From Lachnoclostridium sp. UBA6475 (lineage in GTDB: Bacteria > Bacillota > Clostridia > Lachnospirales > Lachnospiraceae): a stretch of 17,611 nucleotides of DNA. How positions within the stretch are numbered: the stretch's first letter is position 1; each line of letters begins with the position of its first letter. A program made the position numbers and the translations under genes. Below the pieces are notes generated by a model. That model was not told the DNA's origin, searched no databases, and saw only the letters and a list, made by a program, of their open reading frames with translations. This document shows positions 1 through 6,618 of the stretch, one piece after another. The stretch spans positions 1-17,611 of the forward strand of contig DJNB01000173.1 of NCBI GenBank assembly GCA_002435545.1. Direction: 5' to 3'.

Positions 1-331
1 TACGGTCTGCACCTCTGGCACGTGCATATGCACAGGCAAGCGGTGATAATTCTCCGAGATCGTCTACCCAGTAAATCTTTGCCAGAGTATCATCCAGAGG
101 AAGACCAACAGCAGCACCGGCAGGTGATACATGCTTGAAAGAGGTTGCGGCCGGAAGACCGGTTGCCTGCTTCAGCTCTTTTACTAACTGCCAGCCGTTG
201 AATGCATCCAGGAAGTTGATATATCCCGGTTTTCCATTTAATACTTTGATCGGCAGTTCGCCATTCTCCATGTAAATGCGTGATGGTTTCTGATTTGGGT
301 TACAGCCATACTTTAATTCTAATTCTTTCAT
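1..331 (-). CDS. purH: AICAR transformylase, stand-alone (5' part only)
   Basis: This is the first 110 codons of a gene that leaves the window on the left. The protein begins MKELELKYGCNPNQKPSRIY, where the YGCNPNQ segment matches the start of the AICAR formyltransferase half of PurH (YGENPHQ), and later shows SFKHVSPAGAA, the counterpart of the substrate-binding KHxNPAG motif. The family transfers a formyl group from 10-formyl-tetrahydrofolate to AICAR ribotide (ZMP), the penultimate step to IMP, in the cytoplasm. The protein starts directly at this domain, so the roughly 200-residue IMP cyclohydrolase (MGS-fold) half of ordinary PurH is absent. A separate cyclohydrolase gene lies at 2538-3251 in the same direction. 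The ATG at 331 has an AAAGGA Shine-Dalgarno 8 nt upstream. The symbol purH applies only to the transformylase half. Confidence 0.9.
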   Translation of the reverse strand, partial: MKELELKYGCNPNQKPSRIYMENGELPIKVLNGKPGYINFLDAFNGWQLVKELKQATGLPAATSFKHVSPAGAAVGLPLDDTLAKIYWVDDLGELSPLACAYARARGADR

Positions 332-371
332 CGGTTACGTCCTTTCTTTGCTATTTATTTTATTTTTTAGT

Positions 372-2516
372 TTATTTTCTTATTTTGATCTTTACCTTTT
401 TACTCCATGCTCCATAAATCCTGGTGCCGCCGGAATATTTATAAGTCCTCACACGGAAATAATACGTCTTTTTCTTCAGCTTGGTTATTATCCGGAAAGC
501 CGTAGACCGGGATGCTGACAGCTTCTTTTTGCCTTTGGTAAACTTCTTATTAAGCGCATACTGTATCTGATAACCGGACATTTCTTCCTGTTTGTACCAG
601 GATACTACAGCTTTTTTTCCTTTTAAATTGGAAACTCTTACGCCCTTTACCTTTTGAGGTGCGGCGGAAGTTATACTGCTGCTGTTATTACCGGTATTGG
701 TATTGCTGCTTGTATTGATTGTCGTTGGTTTTCTGGTTGCCGTCGGCTTGCGCGTCACCGTTGGCCGGATTGTTGTAGTTGGCTTACCGGTTGCCGTTGG
801 TTTTTTGGTTGCCGTCGGCCGAATCGTTGCACCCGGTTTGCTGGTTGTTCCCGGCTTACTTGTCCAGGACGGCTCCTGATACGGCGGATCTTCTTCTGCC
901 GGCAGAATTTCAAACGAAACTTCCTGTGTTCCTACAAAGAAATCTTTGCCCGTCACTTCCACATAAGCAGTTCCCTGCGTGTAATTATCTTTATAGGCAA
1001 ATGTGTAATCCTGTCCATTTACCAGCTCTTTTCCCTGATAATACACCGTCACATCCGGCTTATAGGAATGCATTCTTGATGAATCATTGATTGCTGTATA
1101 CGTATACTGTGAAAGTTTTATTTCCAACTGGTCTGCAAATATACGTCCGTTGAAATCATAATCATCCAGTCTGTTCATATCCAGAGAGTAAAATATCGGC
1201 GTTGAATCCATGGTTGAATACCAGATAAAATGATTATCCGACGTCACAATTGGCCGGCAGTTTGACAATCTGGCATGAATCTTGTGAATTTTACCATCGA
1301 GACTTCCATCCTCCTTGAGTTTGGCAACTCTTGTCACCCAGAAGTTTCTGTCTCGTTCTGCGTAATATTCTTCCCAAAATATATAACATCCATCTTTTGC
1401 CTTTATTAACTGTGGATTTAAAATGCGAATTCCATCCTCTTGATCATAATCGGTGATCCACTTAAAACTAGCTCCCGAATTACAGTCCTTATTCATGGTA
1501 AGCACAAAGATGTTTCTGTATGTATCCTCATTCGGTGCTTTTGTCACAGATGAATCCTGAACGATAGAAGAACCGGCAGTGATGAGCGTATCTCCCATAA
1601 GTTCAAAACCTCCCATTGATACACCGGTATAATTGTCACCTAAGCCTCCTATAATTTGTAACAGTAAATATCTCGTTGTAGTCGCAAACCATGCCGTTGC
1701 ATCCTCCGGCTGACGGTAAGCAACCGTTTTTACGAGATTAATCGCACGAGGATAAGCATCTCCAAGGTCTAATCGGTATACGGAATCTCCATCGGTAATA
1801 ACATACTGGGCAAACGAATGGGAAACCCAGTCGCCATCAGCTTCATTCATGACACATTCCATACTGTCTTCGTCCACCGCATAGGTAAGATTTGCCTGAT
1901 GGTGAATCTCTACCTTATCTTTTACCGTATCCCAGTAAAGCAGTCTTGACGTATGGATATAAAGGATTCCCTCATTTTCCGTCATACTCACATTACCGGC
2001 TGCAAAAGGCTCATATACATTTTTACTTATTATACTGCACTGTCCAAGTTCATTCCAGTCATCATCGTATTTGACAACCCGGACAACTTCCGCTGTACTA
2101 TCCGATTCATGATTATTCTTTCCATAAACGATATAGCGCGCATCTTTACCTTTAAAATATCCACCAAATTTTGGCAATGCATACTTGATCGTTTTGGTAG
2201 AAAGCAGCTTATAATCCGCACTATATATCTGGATATAAACATTTCCATCCTGTGCCTCGATACGACGGAAACCTTCTTCTGTTTCTTCCAGATAAGAATA
2301 AGTACCATGCCCATATCTTGGATAAGTGTCTAATAATACATTGGTAGATTTTAGTCCTTCTTCCGATGATATTTTGTAACTTCGATCAATCGGAAGATTT
2401 TTTGTAATGTCACTTTCCGTTCCTTCTGTCTCGGCAAAGACATTTTCGTTTGGAAAGCATGTGATGATCAACGCAAGCGTTAAAAATACACTCAAAAGCC
2501 GTTTAATTTTGTTCAT
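372..2516 (-). CDS. Secreted protein with Ig-like, Pro/Thr-linker and FN3-like regions
   Basis: A 714-residue exported protein of unknown function. Residues 1-28 form a clear signal peptide (KIKRLL, then a hydrophobic core ending NVFA). Residues about 45-450 are rich in short beta-strand-like stretches with aromatic and Asp/Gly turns, perhaps a beta-propeller, but I recognise no named family. Residues about 457-541 resemble the small Ig-like domains common in Clostridia surface proteins (GxDYTFAYKDN, then an EVTG strand). Residues 550-618 are a Pro/Thr/Lys linker with eight six-residue repeats, and 619-714 resemble fibronectin type III (AVVSWYKQ, YQIQYAL, YYFRVRTYK). No LPXTG or other sorting signal is seen. 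It starts 21 nt after the IMP cyclohydrolase stop and ends 40 nt before the transformylase, so it sits inside what looks like a purine operon. The SD is GGGGGA, 7 nt from the ATG. Confidence 0.75.
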   Translation of the reverse strand: MNKIKRLLSVFLTLALIITCFPNENVFAETEGTESDITKNLPIDRSYKISSEEGLKSTNVLLDTYPRYGHGTYSYLEETEEGFRRIEAQDGNVYIQIYSADYKLLSTKTIKYALPKFGGYFKGKDARYIVYGKNNHESDSTAEVVRVVKYDDDWNELGQCSIISKNVYEPFAAGNVSMTENEGILYIHTSRLLYWDTVKDKVEIHHQANLTYAVDEDSMECVMNEADGDWVSHSFAQYVITDGDSVYRLDLGDAYPRAINLVKTVAYRQPEDATAWFATTTRYLLLQIIGGLGDNYTGVSMGGFELMGDTLITAGSSIVQDSSVTKAPNEDTYRNIFVLTMNKDCNSGASFKWITDYDQEDGIRILNPQLIKAKDGCYIFWEEYYAERDRNFWVTRVAKLKEDGSLDGKIHKIHARLSNCRPIVTSDNHFIWYSTMDSTPIFYSLDMNRLDDYDFNGRIFADQLEIKLSQYTYTAINDSSRMHSYKPDVTVYYQGKELVNGQDYTFAYKDNYTQGTAYVEVTGKDFFVGTQEVSFEILPAEEDPPYQEPSWTSKPGTTSKPGATIRPTATKKPTATGKPTTTIRPTVTRKPTATRKPTTINTSSNTNTGNNSSSITSAAPQKVKGVRVSNLKGKKAVVSWYKQEEMSGYQIQYALNKKFTKGKKKLSASRSTAFRIITKLKKKTYYFRVRTYKYSGGTRIYGAWSKKVKIKIRK
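717..860 (-). repeat. 18-bp tandem repeat coding a Pro/Thr linker
   Basis: Eight in-frame 18-nt units encode six-residue repeats of the form x-[K/R]-P-[G/T]-x-T (SKPGTT, SKPGAT, IRPTAT, KKPTAT, GKPTTT, IRPTVT, RKPTAT, RKPTTI) at residues 553-600 of the secreted protein. Such linkers usually act as extended, wall-spanning spacers. Copy number may vary between strains through slippage. Confidence 0.85.
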
Positions 2517-2537
2517 ACGTTGTCCCCCATTTCCTGA

Positions 2538-3251
2538 TTATTTGTTTTTGTTTACGATTGTAGATTTTACCTCTCCGGTCACGATGTCAATGTATCTTAC
2601 AAAGAGAGATACTTTATTGTCTTCGTTCAGACTCTCCCAAAGCATATTGGTAAATTTTTGCATATCATCTGACATTTCCACCAATTTTGGTTCCCCCTCA
2701 AAACTTGGCAATGGATTACCGTCGCACATATATGTATGGATAAAATGGCCTTCTCCATTGACCGGATTGGAATAGGCAAATGTGTATCGGTTGCAGGCGT
2801 CCGGATTTCCGTTGCTGCTCTTCAAAATGGACATTGCATAGTTGTATTCGCCATTTTCCACATGCATAATACCGGAAATTCTAGGCGTATAATTTGGTCC
2901 GTCCGGCTCAAACTCTCTTGTGCGAAGCGCCTGCTCAAATGTCTGCTGTTTGTCCATCATTTCATAGATCGTATCGGTCTGATCTCCGTTTGTCACGATC
3001 GTTTTGTTGCCAAGCACACGGACAGGTGCGTAGATGATCAGACTCGGATCACTCAGTTTCGATGGATCAAATGCCTGTGTGCGGATTCCGGCTCCATCCT
3101 CTACAAACACGCGGTTCCGGCTGTTTTCACTTCTTCCCATGATAAAATATGCCGTCACGGCATACTTTCCATTTGGGGATTTTCCGATCACGATTCCTCT
3201 TCCCGGATACGCATTTTCTTTCAATTCTTTTTCCAACGATAACATCTGCAT
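2538..3251 (-). CDS. purO: IMP cyclohydrolase, PurO type
   Basis: A 237-residue cytoplasmic enzyme recognised as the IMP cyclohydrolase family first described as archaeal PurO, which also occurs in Clostridia. It closes the ring of FAICAR to give IMP, the last step of de novo purine synthesis. Recognisable family blocks are NAYPGRGIVIGKSPNGK (residues 12-28), YFIMGRSENSRNRVF (36-50), TNGDQTDTIYE, TREFEPDGPNYTPRISG and GEGHFIHTYMCDGNPLPSFEGEP. The length is near the usual 200-240 residues. It is the first gene after the ZTP riboswitch and is followed 21 nt later by the secreted protein and then the transformylase. Together the two enzymes replace bifunctional PurH. The ATG at 3251 has AGGAG 8 nt upstream; a second ATG two codons later is less well placed. 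Confidence 0.9.
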   Translation of the reverse strand: MQMLSLEKELKENAYPGRGIVIGKSPNGKYAVTAYFIMGRSENSRNRVFVEDGAGIRTQAFDPSKLSDPSLIIYAPVRVLGNKTIVTNGDQTDTIYEMMDKQQTFEQALRTREFEPDGPNYTPRISGIMHVENGEYNYAMSILKSSNGNPDACNRYTFAYSNPVNGEGHFIHTYMCDGNPLPSFEGEPKLVEMSDDMQKFTNMLWESLNEDNKVSLFVRYIDIVTGEVKSTIVNKNK

Positions 3252-3278
3252 TGTATTCTCTCCTTTTTTATTATAATG

Positions 3279-3320
3279 AAAAGACCGCCTGGGGTACCCT
3301 TACGGTCTGCCCAGGCGGTC
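3279..3320 (-). terminator. Intrinsic terminator of the ZTP riboswitch expression platform
   Basis: On the minus strand an 11-bp GC-rich stem pairs 3310-3320 (GACCGCCTGGG) with 3283-3293 (CCCAGGCGGTC), with a 16-nt loop and a short TTTT run at 3279-3282. The 5' arm contains the conserved CCGCCTGGGC segment of the ZTP aptamer. Ligand binding, which uses this segment in the aptamer and its pseudoknot, should therefore prevent the terminator from forming (ON switch). The U-run is short, so termination may be leaky. Confidence 0.85.
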
Positions 3321-3378
3321 GGCTGCATTTACCATACTCCCCGTAGGTATTCCTACTTTTCCGCCAGTCGTATGGTCT
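3308..3378 (-). promoter_or_regulatory. ZTP/ZMP (pfl) riboswitch aptamer
   Basis: Reading the minus strand, P1 is CCATAC (3375-3370) with GTATGG (3337-3332). Inside it lies the conserved CGACTGGCGG, then P2 GTAGG/CCTAC, then ACGGGGAG. After P1 comes the hallmark CCGACCGCCTGGGCA near 3308-3324. GCGG in the first part can pair with CCGC in the second to give the known pseudoknot. This order and these sequences match the pfl motif, which senses ZMP and ZTP, signals of 10-formyl-folate shortage. The downstream genes are the two last purine steps, and ZMP is the transformylase substrate, so context and structure agree. Confidence 0.93.
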
Positions 3379-3386
3379 CTGTTTTT

Positions 3387-3415
3387 AGTATATAATATTT
3401 GTGGAGAAGTTGCAA
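3387..3415 (-). promoter_or_regulatory. Promoter of the ZTP-riboswitch/purine operon
   Basis: On the minus strand, -35 TTGCAA (3410-3415) and -10 TATACT (3387-3392) are separated by exactly 17 nt. The expected transcription start is near 3380, just before the riboswitch P1 helix. Confidence 0.75.
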
Positions 3416-3427
3416 GAAAATTTTTCC

Positions 3428-3455
3428 TTGACATGCCAAAAAAAAGGGTTAAAAT
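3428..3455 (+). promoter_or_regulatory. Promoter of the small helical protein gene
   Basis: A perfect -35 TTGACA (3428-3433) is followed after 16 nt by TAAAAT (3450-3455). It lies back to back with the divergent purine-operon promoter, with only 12 bp between the two -35 boxes. Confidence 0.6.
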
Positions 3456-3505
3456 ATTAGTAAACATTGTAAATATTCTGCAAGAAGAAAGGAGAATAGA
3501 TTATC

Positions 3506-3790
3506 ATGGCAGGTTTTTTTGACAAACTATCCGATGTAATAAATAACACAGCTGACGAAATTACGGACAAAGCAAAAGAAATTTCTGAAGTATCTTCTCT
3601 GAACAGCCAGATCCGTAATCACGAGAGAACCATTGACCGCTGCTACATCGAGATTGGTAAAAAATATTATGAAGCACATAAAAATGACACTTCCGATGCT
3701 TTTTTGGAGGAAATTGAGCGTATCAACAAAGCATCAGAAGAAGTAGAACGCTTGAAACGAGATGTGGATAACATTAAGAATAAACAGTAA
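3506..3790 (+). CDS. Small helical (coiled-coil) protein of unknown function
   Basis: A 94-residue protein that I do not recognise as a named family. It starts MAGFFDKLSDVINNTADEI, an amphipathic helix. From about residue 25 to 94 it is highly charged and helical, with heptad-like spacing (LNSQIRNHERTIDRCYIEIGKKYYE, then FLEEIERINKASEEVERLKRDVDNIKNK). It has no signal peptide, membrane segment or Cys cluster. Similar helices precede zinc ribbons in some Clostridia proteins, but no zinc ribbon follows here. The SD GAAAGGAG lies 11 nt before the ATG, and a strong-looking promoter lies upstream. It is a single-gene unit convergent with the carboxypeptidase gene. That it is a real gene is well supported; its function is unknown. 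Confidence 0.8.
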   Translation: MAGFFDKLSDVINNTADEITDKAKEISEVSSLNSQIRNHERTIDRCYIEIGKKYYEAHKNDTSDAFLEEIERINKASEEVERLKRDVDNIKNKQ

Positions 3791-3799
3791 ATTCTACAT

Positions 3800-3853
3800 T
3801 TATCCACCAAAAACGCCAAGTTATCCATAAGTTATCCACATTTTTGTGGATAA
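3800..3853. promoter_or_regulatory. Cluster of four DnaA-box-like 9-mers
   Basis: TTATCCACC (3800-3808), TTATCCATA (3821-3829), TTATCCACA (3832-3840) and, inverted, TGTGGATAA (3845-3853) lie within 54 bp. The last two are perfect matches to the high-affinity DnaA box TTATCCACA and the first two have one mismatch each. Start-to-start distances of 21, 11 and 13 bp are close to helical turns. The cluster sits between two convergent genes. Whether DnaA binds here is inference; part of the pattern also serves as a terminator stem. Confidence 0.5.
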
Positions 3854-3864
3854 CTTATCTTTTT
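3827..3864 (+). terminator. Intrinsic terminator after the small helical protein gene
   Basis: A perfect 14-bp stem pairs 3827-3840 with 3845-3858 around a TTTT loop and is followed by CTTTTT on the plus strand. The right arm contains the stop codon (3855-3857) of the convergent carboxypeptidase gene, so the two genes share the hairpin. On the minus strand the nearest T-run is more distant, so termination in that direction is less certain. Confidence 0.75.
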
Positions 3865-5276
3865 GTATAAAAATCGCGGTCTCTTTTCCGCATTTGTTTT
3901 CTTGTTCTCTGATATCTTCTGCGGTATTCTGTTTTCTGCTGATAACTCCGGATACGGATCACGCATACAATGCTGACACCGACGACACAGATCACCAATA
4001 TGACGATCAGCATTACTTTTTTCACCGGAAACGGCTCTTTCTTTGCTGTCTCTACAGCCTCTTGAAACCACTCGTTCATATTAATGCTGTCTTTTAATGT
4101 CGAAGCATCGGTTTCATCATAATAAATGTCTGCGCCCCCAACATCTTCGCCATTATATGTATAAGAAATTCGGCCGATCACATTTTTTCCGTTTTGGTTC
4201 TGCGGTTTGTCCAGGTAGTTCACTTTTTTCTCTGTCTGATCGAGCGTTACTCCTTTTGGCAGTATGACGCCGGCATTTTCATCGATATGCAGGGAACTCG
4301 TATCTTTACTGTAAAATGGACTAAAGTTTGTAAATAAATACTCTTTATTAATCTCGTTTGATGTATCATCCTGGATCATCGTTTTGTCGTATTTTTCAAA
4401 ACAATAATTAAACAATCTCGTCGTATCGGTGTACGCATTTGTATCCATATATGGGGAACCATCTACGCGCATGACTACACATACAAGTTCCATATTTCCT
4501 TTTTTTGCAAATGTTACAAGCGTATAACGGCATTTATCGGTATATCCGGTCTTTCCGCCAATGCAGTATTTGTAACCGTATTTTGGCATATTTCCCGGAT
4601 TTAACATCTTATGATGATTTCCCATCGGATCAATGTGTTTTCTCTTATTGGATTTACCGATATCATAATATTTGGTGGAAGCAATTGTCCGGAAGTCTTC
4701 GTTCTGCATCGCTGCTCTTCCGATCAAAGCCATATCGTACGGTGTAGTATAATGATCTTTATTCCACAATCCATTTGGATTCATAAAATGTGTATTTTTG
4801 CATCCCAGCTCTTTGGCTTTTTCGTTCATCTTTGCCACATAATTGTCGATACTTCCGGCAACATGGATCGCAACTCCATTGCAGACTTCATTGGCAGAAG
4901 CAAGCATGATCGCGTATAAACTATTTTCCATGCTCAGTTTTTCTCCATCGACGATACCTATGTTAGAAGCACGGCTTTCCCAGTTCGTATATGCACGATC
5001 ATCGTATTTGACAGTTTCTGACAAGGAAGAATTATCCATTGCCACCAGCGTTGTCATTATTTTTGTAATACTCGCCGGGTATTCTTTTTTGTTCATGTTT
5101 TTATCATACAAAACAGTTCCTGACTGCAGATCCATGACACACGCAGCTTCCGCAGAAACTCTCAGATCCTTTTGACCGGAAACCGCCTCTGCTCCCGTAG
5201 GGATCAACAGTATTGCTGCGGCAAGACCGGCTGCTCCGATCCACGTTTTTATCCATTTTTTTATTGAACTTTTCAC
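3855..5276 (-). CDS. Serine-type D-Ala-D-Ala carboxypeptidase (S11, DacA/DacF-like)
   Basis: A penicillin-binding protein of the PBP5 class that removes the terminal D-Ala from peptidoglycan stem peptides outside the membrane. With the GTG at 5276 as residue 1, the three active-site motifs are SITK (69-72), SAN (127-129) and KTG (242-244, in GGKTGYTDKC). An N-terminal signal or anchor (GAAGLAAAILLIPTGAEA) precedes the catalytic domain. A membrane helix near residues 421-441 (MLIVILVICVVGVSIVCVI) and a strongly basic tail of about 30 residues end the protein, unlike the amphipathic helix of many PBP5 relatives. I prefer the GTG because AAAGGA sits 8 nt upstream. An in-frame ATG at 5309, 3 nt after the HD-GYP stop, has no good SD but would allow coupling. 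The gene is co-directional with and adjacent to the HD-GYP gene. Confidence 0.9.
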   Translation of the reverse strand: MKSSIKKWIKTWIGAAGLAAAILLIPTGAEAVSGQKDLRVSAEAACVMDLQSGTVLYDKNMNKKEYPASITKIMTTLVAMDNSSLSETVKYDDRAYTNWESRASNIGIVDGEKLSMENSLYAIMLASANEVCNGVAIHVAGSIDNYVAKMNEKAKELGCKNTHFMNPNGLWNKDHYTTPYDMALIGRAAMQNEDFRTIASTKYYDIGKSNKRKHIDPMGNHHKMLNPGNMPKYGYKYCIGGKTGYTDKCRYTLVTFAKKGNMELVCVVMRVDGSPYMDTNAYTDTTRLFNYCFEKYDKTMIQDDTSNEINKEYLFTNFSPFYSKDTSSLHIDENAGVILPKGVTLDQTEKKVNYLDKPQNQNGKNVIGRISYTYNGEDVGGADIYYDETDASTLKDSINMNEWFQEAVETAKKEPFPVKKVMLIVILVICVVGVSIVCVIRIRSYQQKTEYRRRYQRTRKQMRKRDRDFYTKR

Positions 5277-5312
5277 TTTTTCTATCCTTTCTTGCTTTGC
5301 TTTTTTCATTAT

Positions 5313-6401
5313 CTAGCGAACCTGTGTTATTTTTATGTCGCGTTCTTTGGAAAGATCAATGAACTCATTATTATCCAATGCGATCATTGGCCGTGATAAT
5401 TCACTCTTATTGATCAATACAATTTTTCCCTTTTCGCCATTGCTCAATTCGACGTGATGCTGCAGATAGGTATTGGTCAGATTATTCAAAATCGGCACAA
5501 GAAACATCGGGTTAAACTGCTTTCTTCCTTCTTTTTCAAATATCTCTATCACATCAAACGGACTCATTCCGTGACGATATACCCGGTTTGACGTCATAGC
5601 ATCGTATACATCTGCAATTGCGGTAATTGCTGCATAAGGATCGATTTCTTTCAAATGAAATCCATACGGATACCCGCTTCCATCTGCTCTTTCATGGTGA
5701 AGCAGGATCACTCGTTTGACGGATTCCGGTAGTTTTTTATCCTTCATTTTTTCATATCCAAGCAATGGATGTTTTTTGATGTGCTCGTATTCTTCCTCTG
5801 TCAACCGGCCCGGTTTCCGAAGAATGTCTTTTGATATAAGTAACTTTCCGACATCATGCAAAAGCCCACATAATGTCAGCTGCTTTCTTTCGTACTCACT
5901 CATGCCAAGCCATCCGGCAAAAACACTGTTGATCATCGCCACATTCAGTGAATGGCGGTACGTTTCATCATCAAAAGTACGTATATTATGTACCATATTA
6001 ATAATTTCATACCGGCTTTTGGATTGAAACAATAACTTATCCACATCTTCTACCAATTCGTCACTGTTAATCTCATTTCCGCTCTTCAGAAGAGAATTCA
6101 AATTTCCTAACACATGATTCATCGTCAATTCATAATTTTCCTTGAAAGCAGCAAAATCCTCTTTTTCCTGCTGTGTCATAAAATTTTCTTCGTCGTCCTC
6201 TACTATATTCTGCTGTAATTCATTTAAATAAACCCGGATACTCATTACCCCAAAAAATGTCATCCGTGCAATAATTGATTCTGTTATCTCTGTATCTGCT
6301 GATATTAACAACTGATTATTTCTCGTATATACATCCCTGGCAACAATCATTCCAGGTACAAGATCACTTACAGACACAAGAACTATTTTCTTTTCTTCCA
6401 T
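5313..6401 (-). CDS. HD-GYP domain cyclic-di-GMP phosphodiesterase
   Basis: A 362-residue cytoplasmic protein. The N-terminal 60-70 residues (VSDLVPGMIVARDVYTRNNQLLI) form the small beta domain often found before HD-GYP domains. A charged helical linker (about 70-130) follows, then the HD-GYP domain. Metal and signature residues visible are H150 (YRHSLNVA), HD 182-183 with K186 (LLHDVGK), H211 (KKHPLLGYE), HH 235-236 and GYP 243-245 (HHERADGSGYP), and D264 and D267 (IADVYDA). All are intact, so an active phosphodiesterase that hydrolyses cyclic-di-GMP is expected. There is no receiver domain or membrane segment. The ATG at 6401 has GAGGG 7 nt upstream; the longer in-frame ATG at 6419 has a weaker SD. 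It is followed directly by the carboxypeptidase gene. Confidence 0.9.
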   Translation of the reverse strand: MEEKKIVLVSVSDLVPGMIVARDVYTRNNQLLISADTEITESIIARMTFFGVMSIRVYLNELQQNIVEDDEENFMTQQEKEDFAAFKENYELTMNHVLGNLNSLLKSGNEINSDELVEDVDKLLFQSKSRYEIINMVHNIRTFDDETYRHSLNVAMINSVFAGWLGMSEYERKQLTLCGLLHDVGKLLISKDILRKPGRLTEEEYEHIKKHPLLGYEKMKDKKLPESVKRVILLHHERADGSGYPYGFHLKEIDPYAAITAIADVYDAMTSNRVYRHGMSPFDVIEIFEKEGRKQFNPMFLVPILNNLTNTYLQHHVELSNGEKGKIVLINKSELSRPMIALDNNEFIDLSKERDIKITQVR

Positions 6402-6440
6402 CTCGTTCCCTCTTTGCATTTATTTTATTGCCTATTTATA

Positions 6441-6469
6441 ATCATACACGATTTTTCCACATTTTCCAA
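6441..6469 (-). promoter_or_regulatory. Promoter of the HD-GYP/carboxypeptidase unit
   Basis: On the minus strand, -35 TTGGAA (6464-6469) and -10 TATGAT (6441-6446) are separated by 17 nt, about 40 nt before the preferred start codon. Confidence 0.5.
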
Positions 6470-6497
6470 TAGTTACTTGCAAATTTATTATATTTTC

Positions 6498-6526
6498 TTC
6501 AAAAATACGATAAGATATGTTATAAT
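6498..6526 (+). promoter_or_regulatory. Promoter of trmB
   Basis: A perfect -10 TATAAT (6521-6526) with a weak -35 TTCAAA (6498-6503) at 17 nt. Transcription would start near 6533, inside the first hairpin of the leader element, so only part of the element may be in the RNA from this promoter. A second TATAAT at 6582-6587 has no recognisable -35. Confidence 0.45.
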
Positions 6527-6527
6527 G

Positions 6528-6573
6528 TAGCATGCTGAGGCATGCGTAGGTCATCAAGCTTCGCTTGGTGACA
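6528..6573 (+). repeat. Two-hairpin element, copy A (trmB leader)
   Basis: A 46-nt element that aligns without gaps to a copy at 17453-17498 (minus strand), with 32 of 46 bases identical. Hairpin I is GCATGC (6530-6535), loop TGAG, GCATGC (6540-6545). Hairpin II is a 10-bp stem, 6550-6559 with 6563-6572 (GTCATCAAGC / GCTTGGTGAC), with a TTC loop and one T-G wobble. The core AGGTCATCAA and TTGGTGACA are identical in both copies. No T-run follows, so it is not an ordinary terminator. Confidence 0.65.
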
Positions 6574-6618
6574 TGACATGTTATAATATTTGCGAATATT
6601 AAACTTTGGAGGACAATT

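Noticed and set aside
654..1090. Plus-strand open frames opposite the secreted protein's Pro/Thr linker
   Set aside because: They are antisense shadows of the 18-bp repeat; they lack SD sequences and give Val/Gly/Cys-rich nonsense.
2030..2314. 94-codon minus-strand frame inside the secreted protein gene
   Set aside because: It lies in another frame of a gene with a clear signal peptide and domains, and has no SD.
6037..6045. Single perfect TTATCCACA inside the HD-GYP gene (another at 16310-16318 in yidC)
   Set aside because: Isolated single 9-mers in coding DNA are expected by chance in AT-rich genomes; only the cluster at 3800-3853 stands out.
6582..6587. Second TATAAT in the trmB leader
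   Set aside because: No -35 at a suitable distance; the upstream bases belong to the hairpin element.
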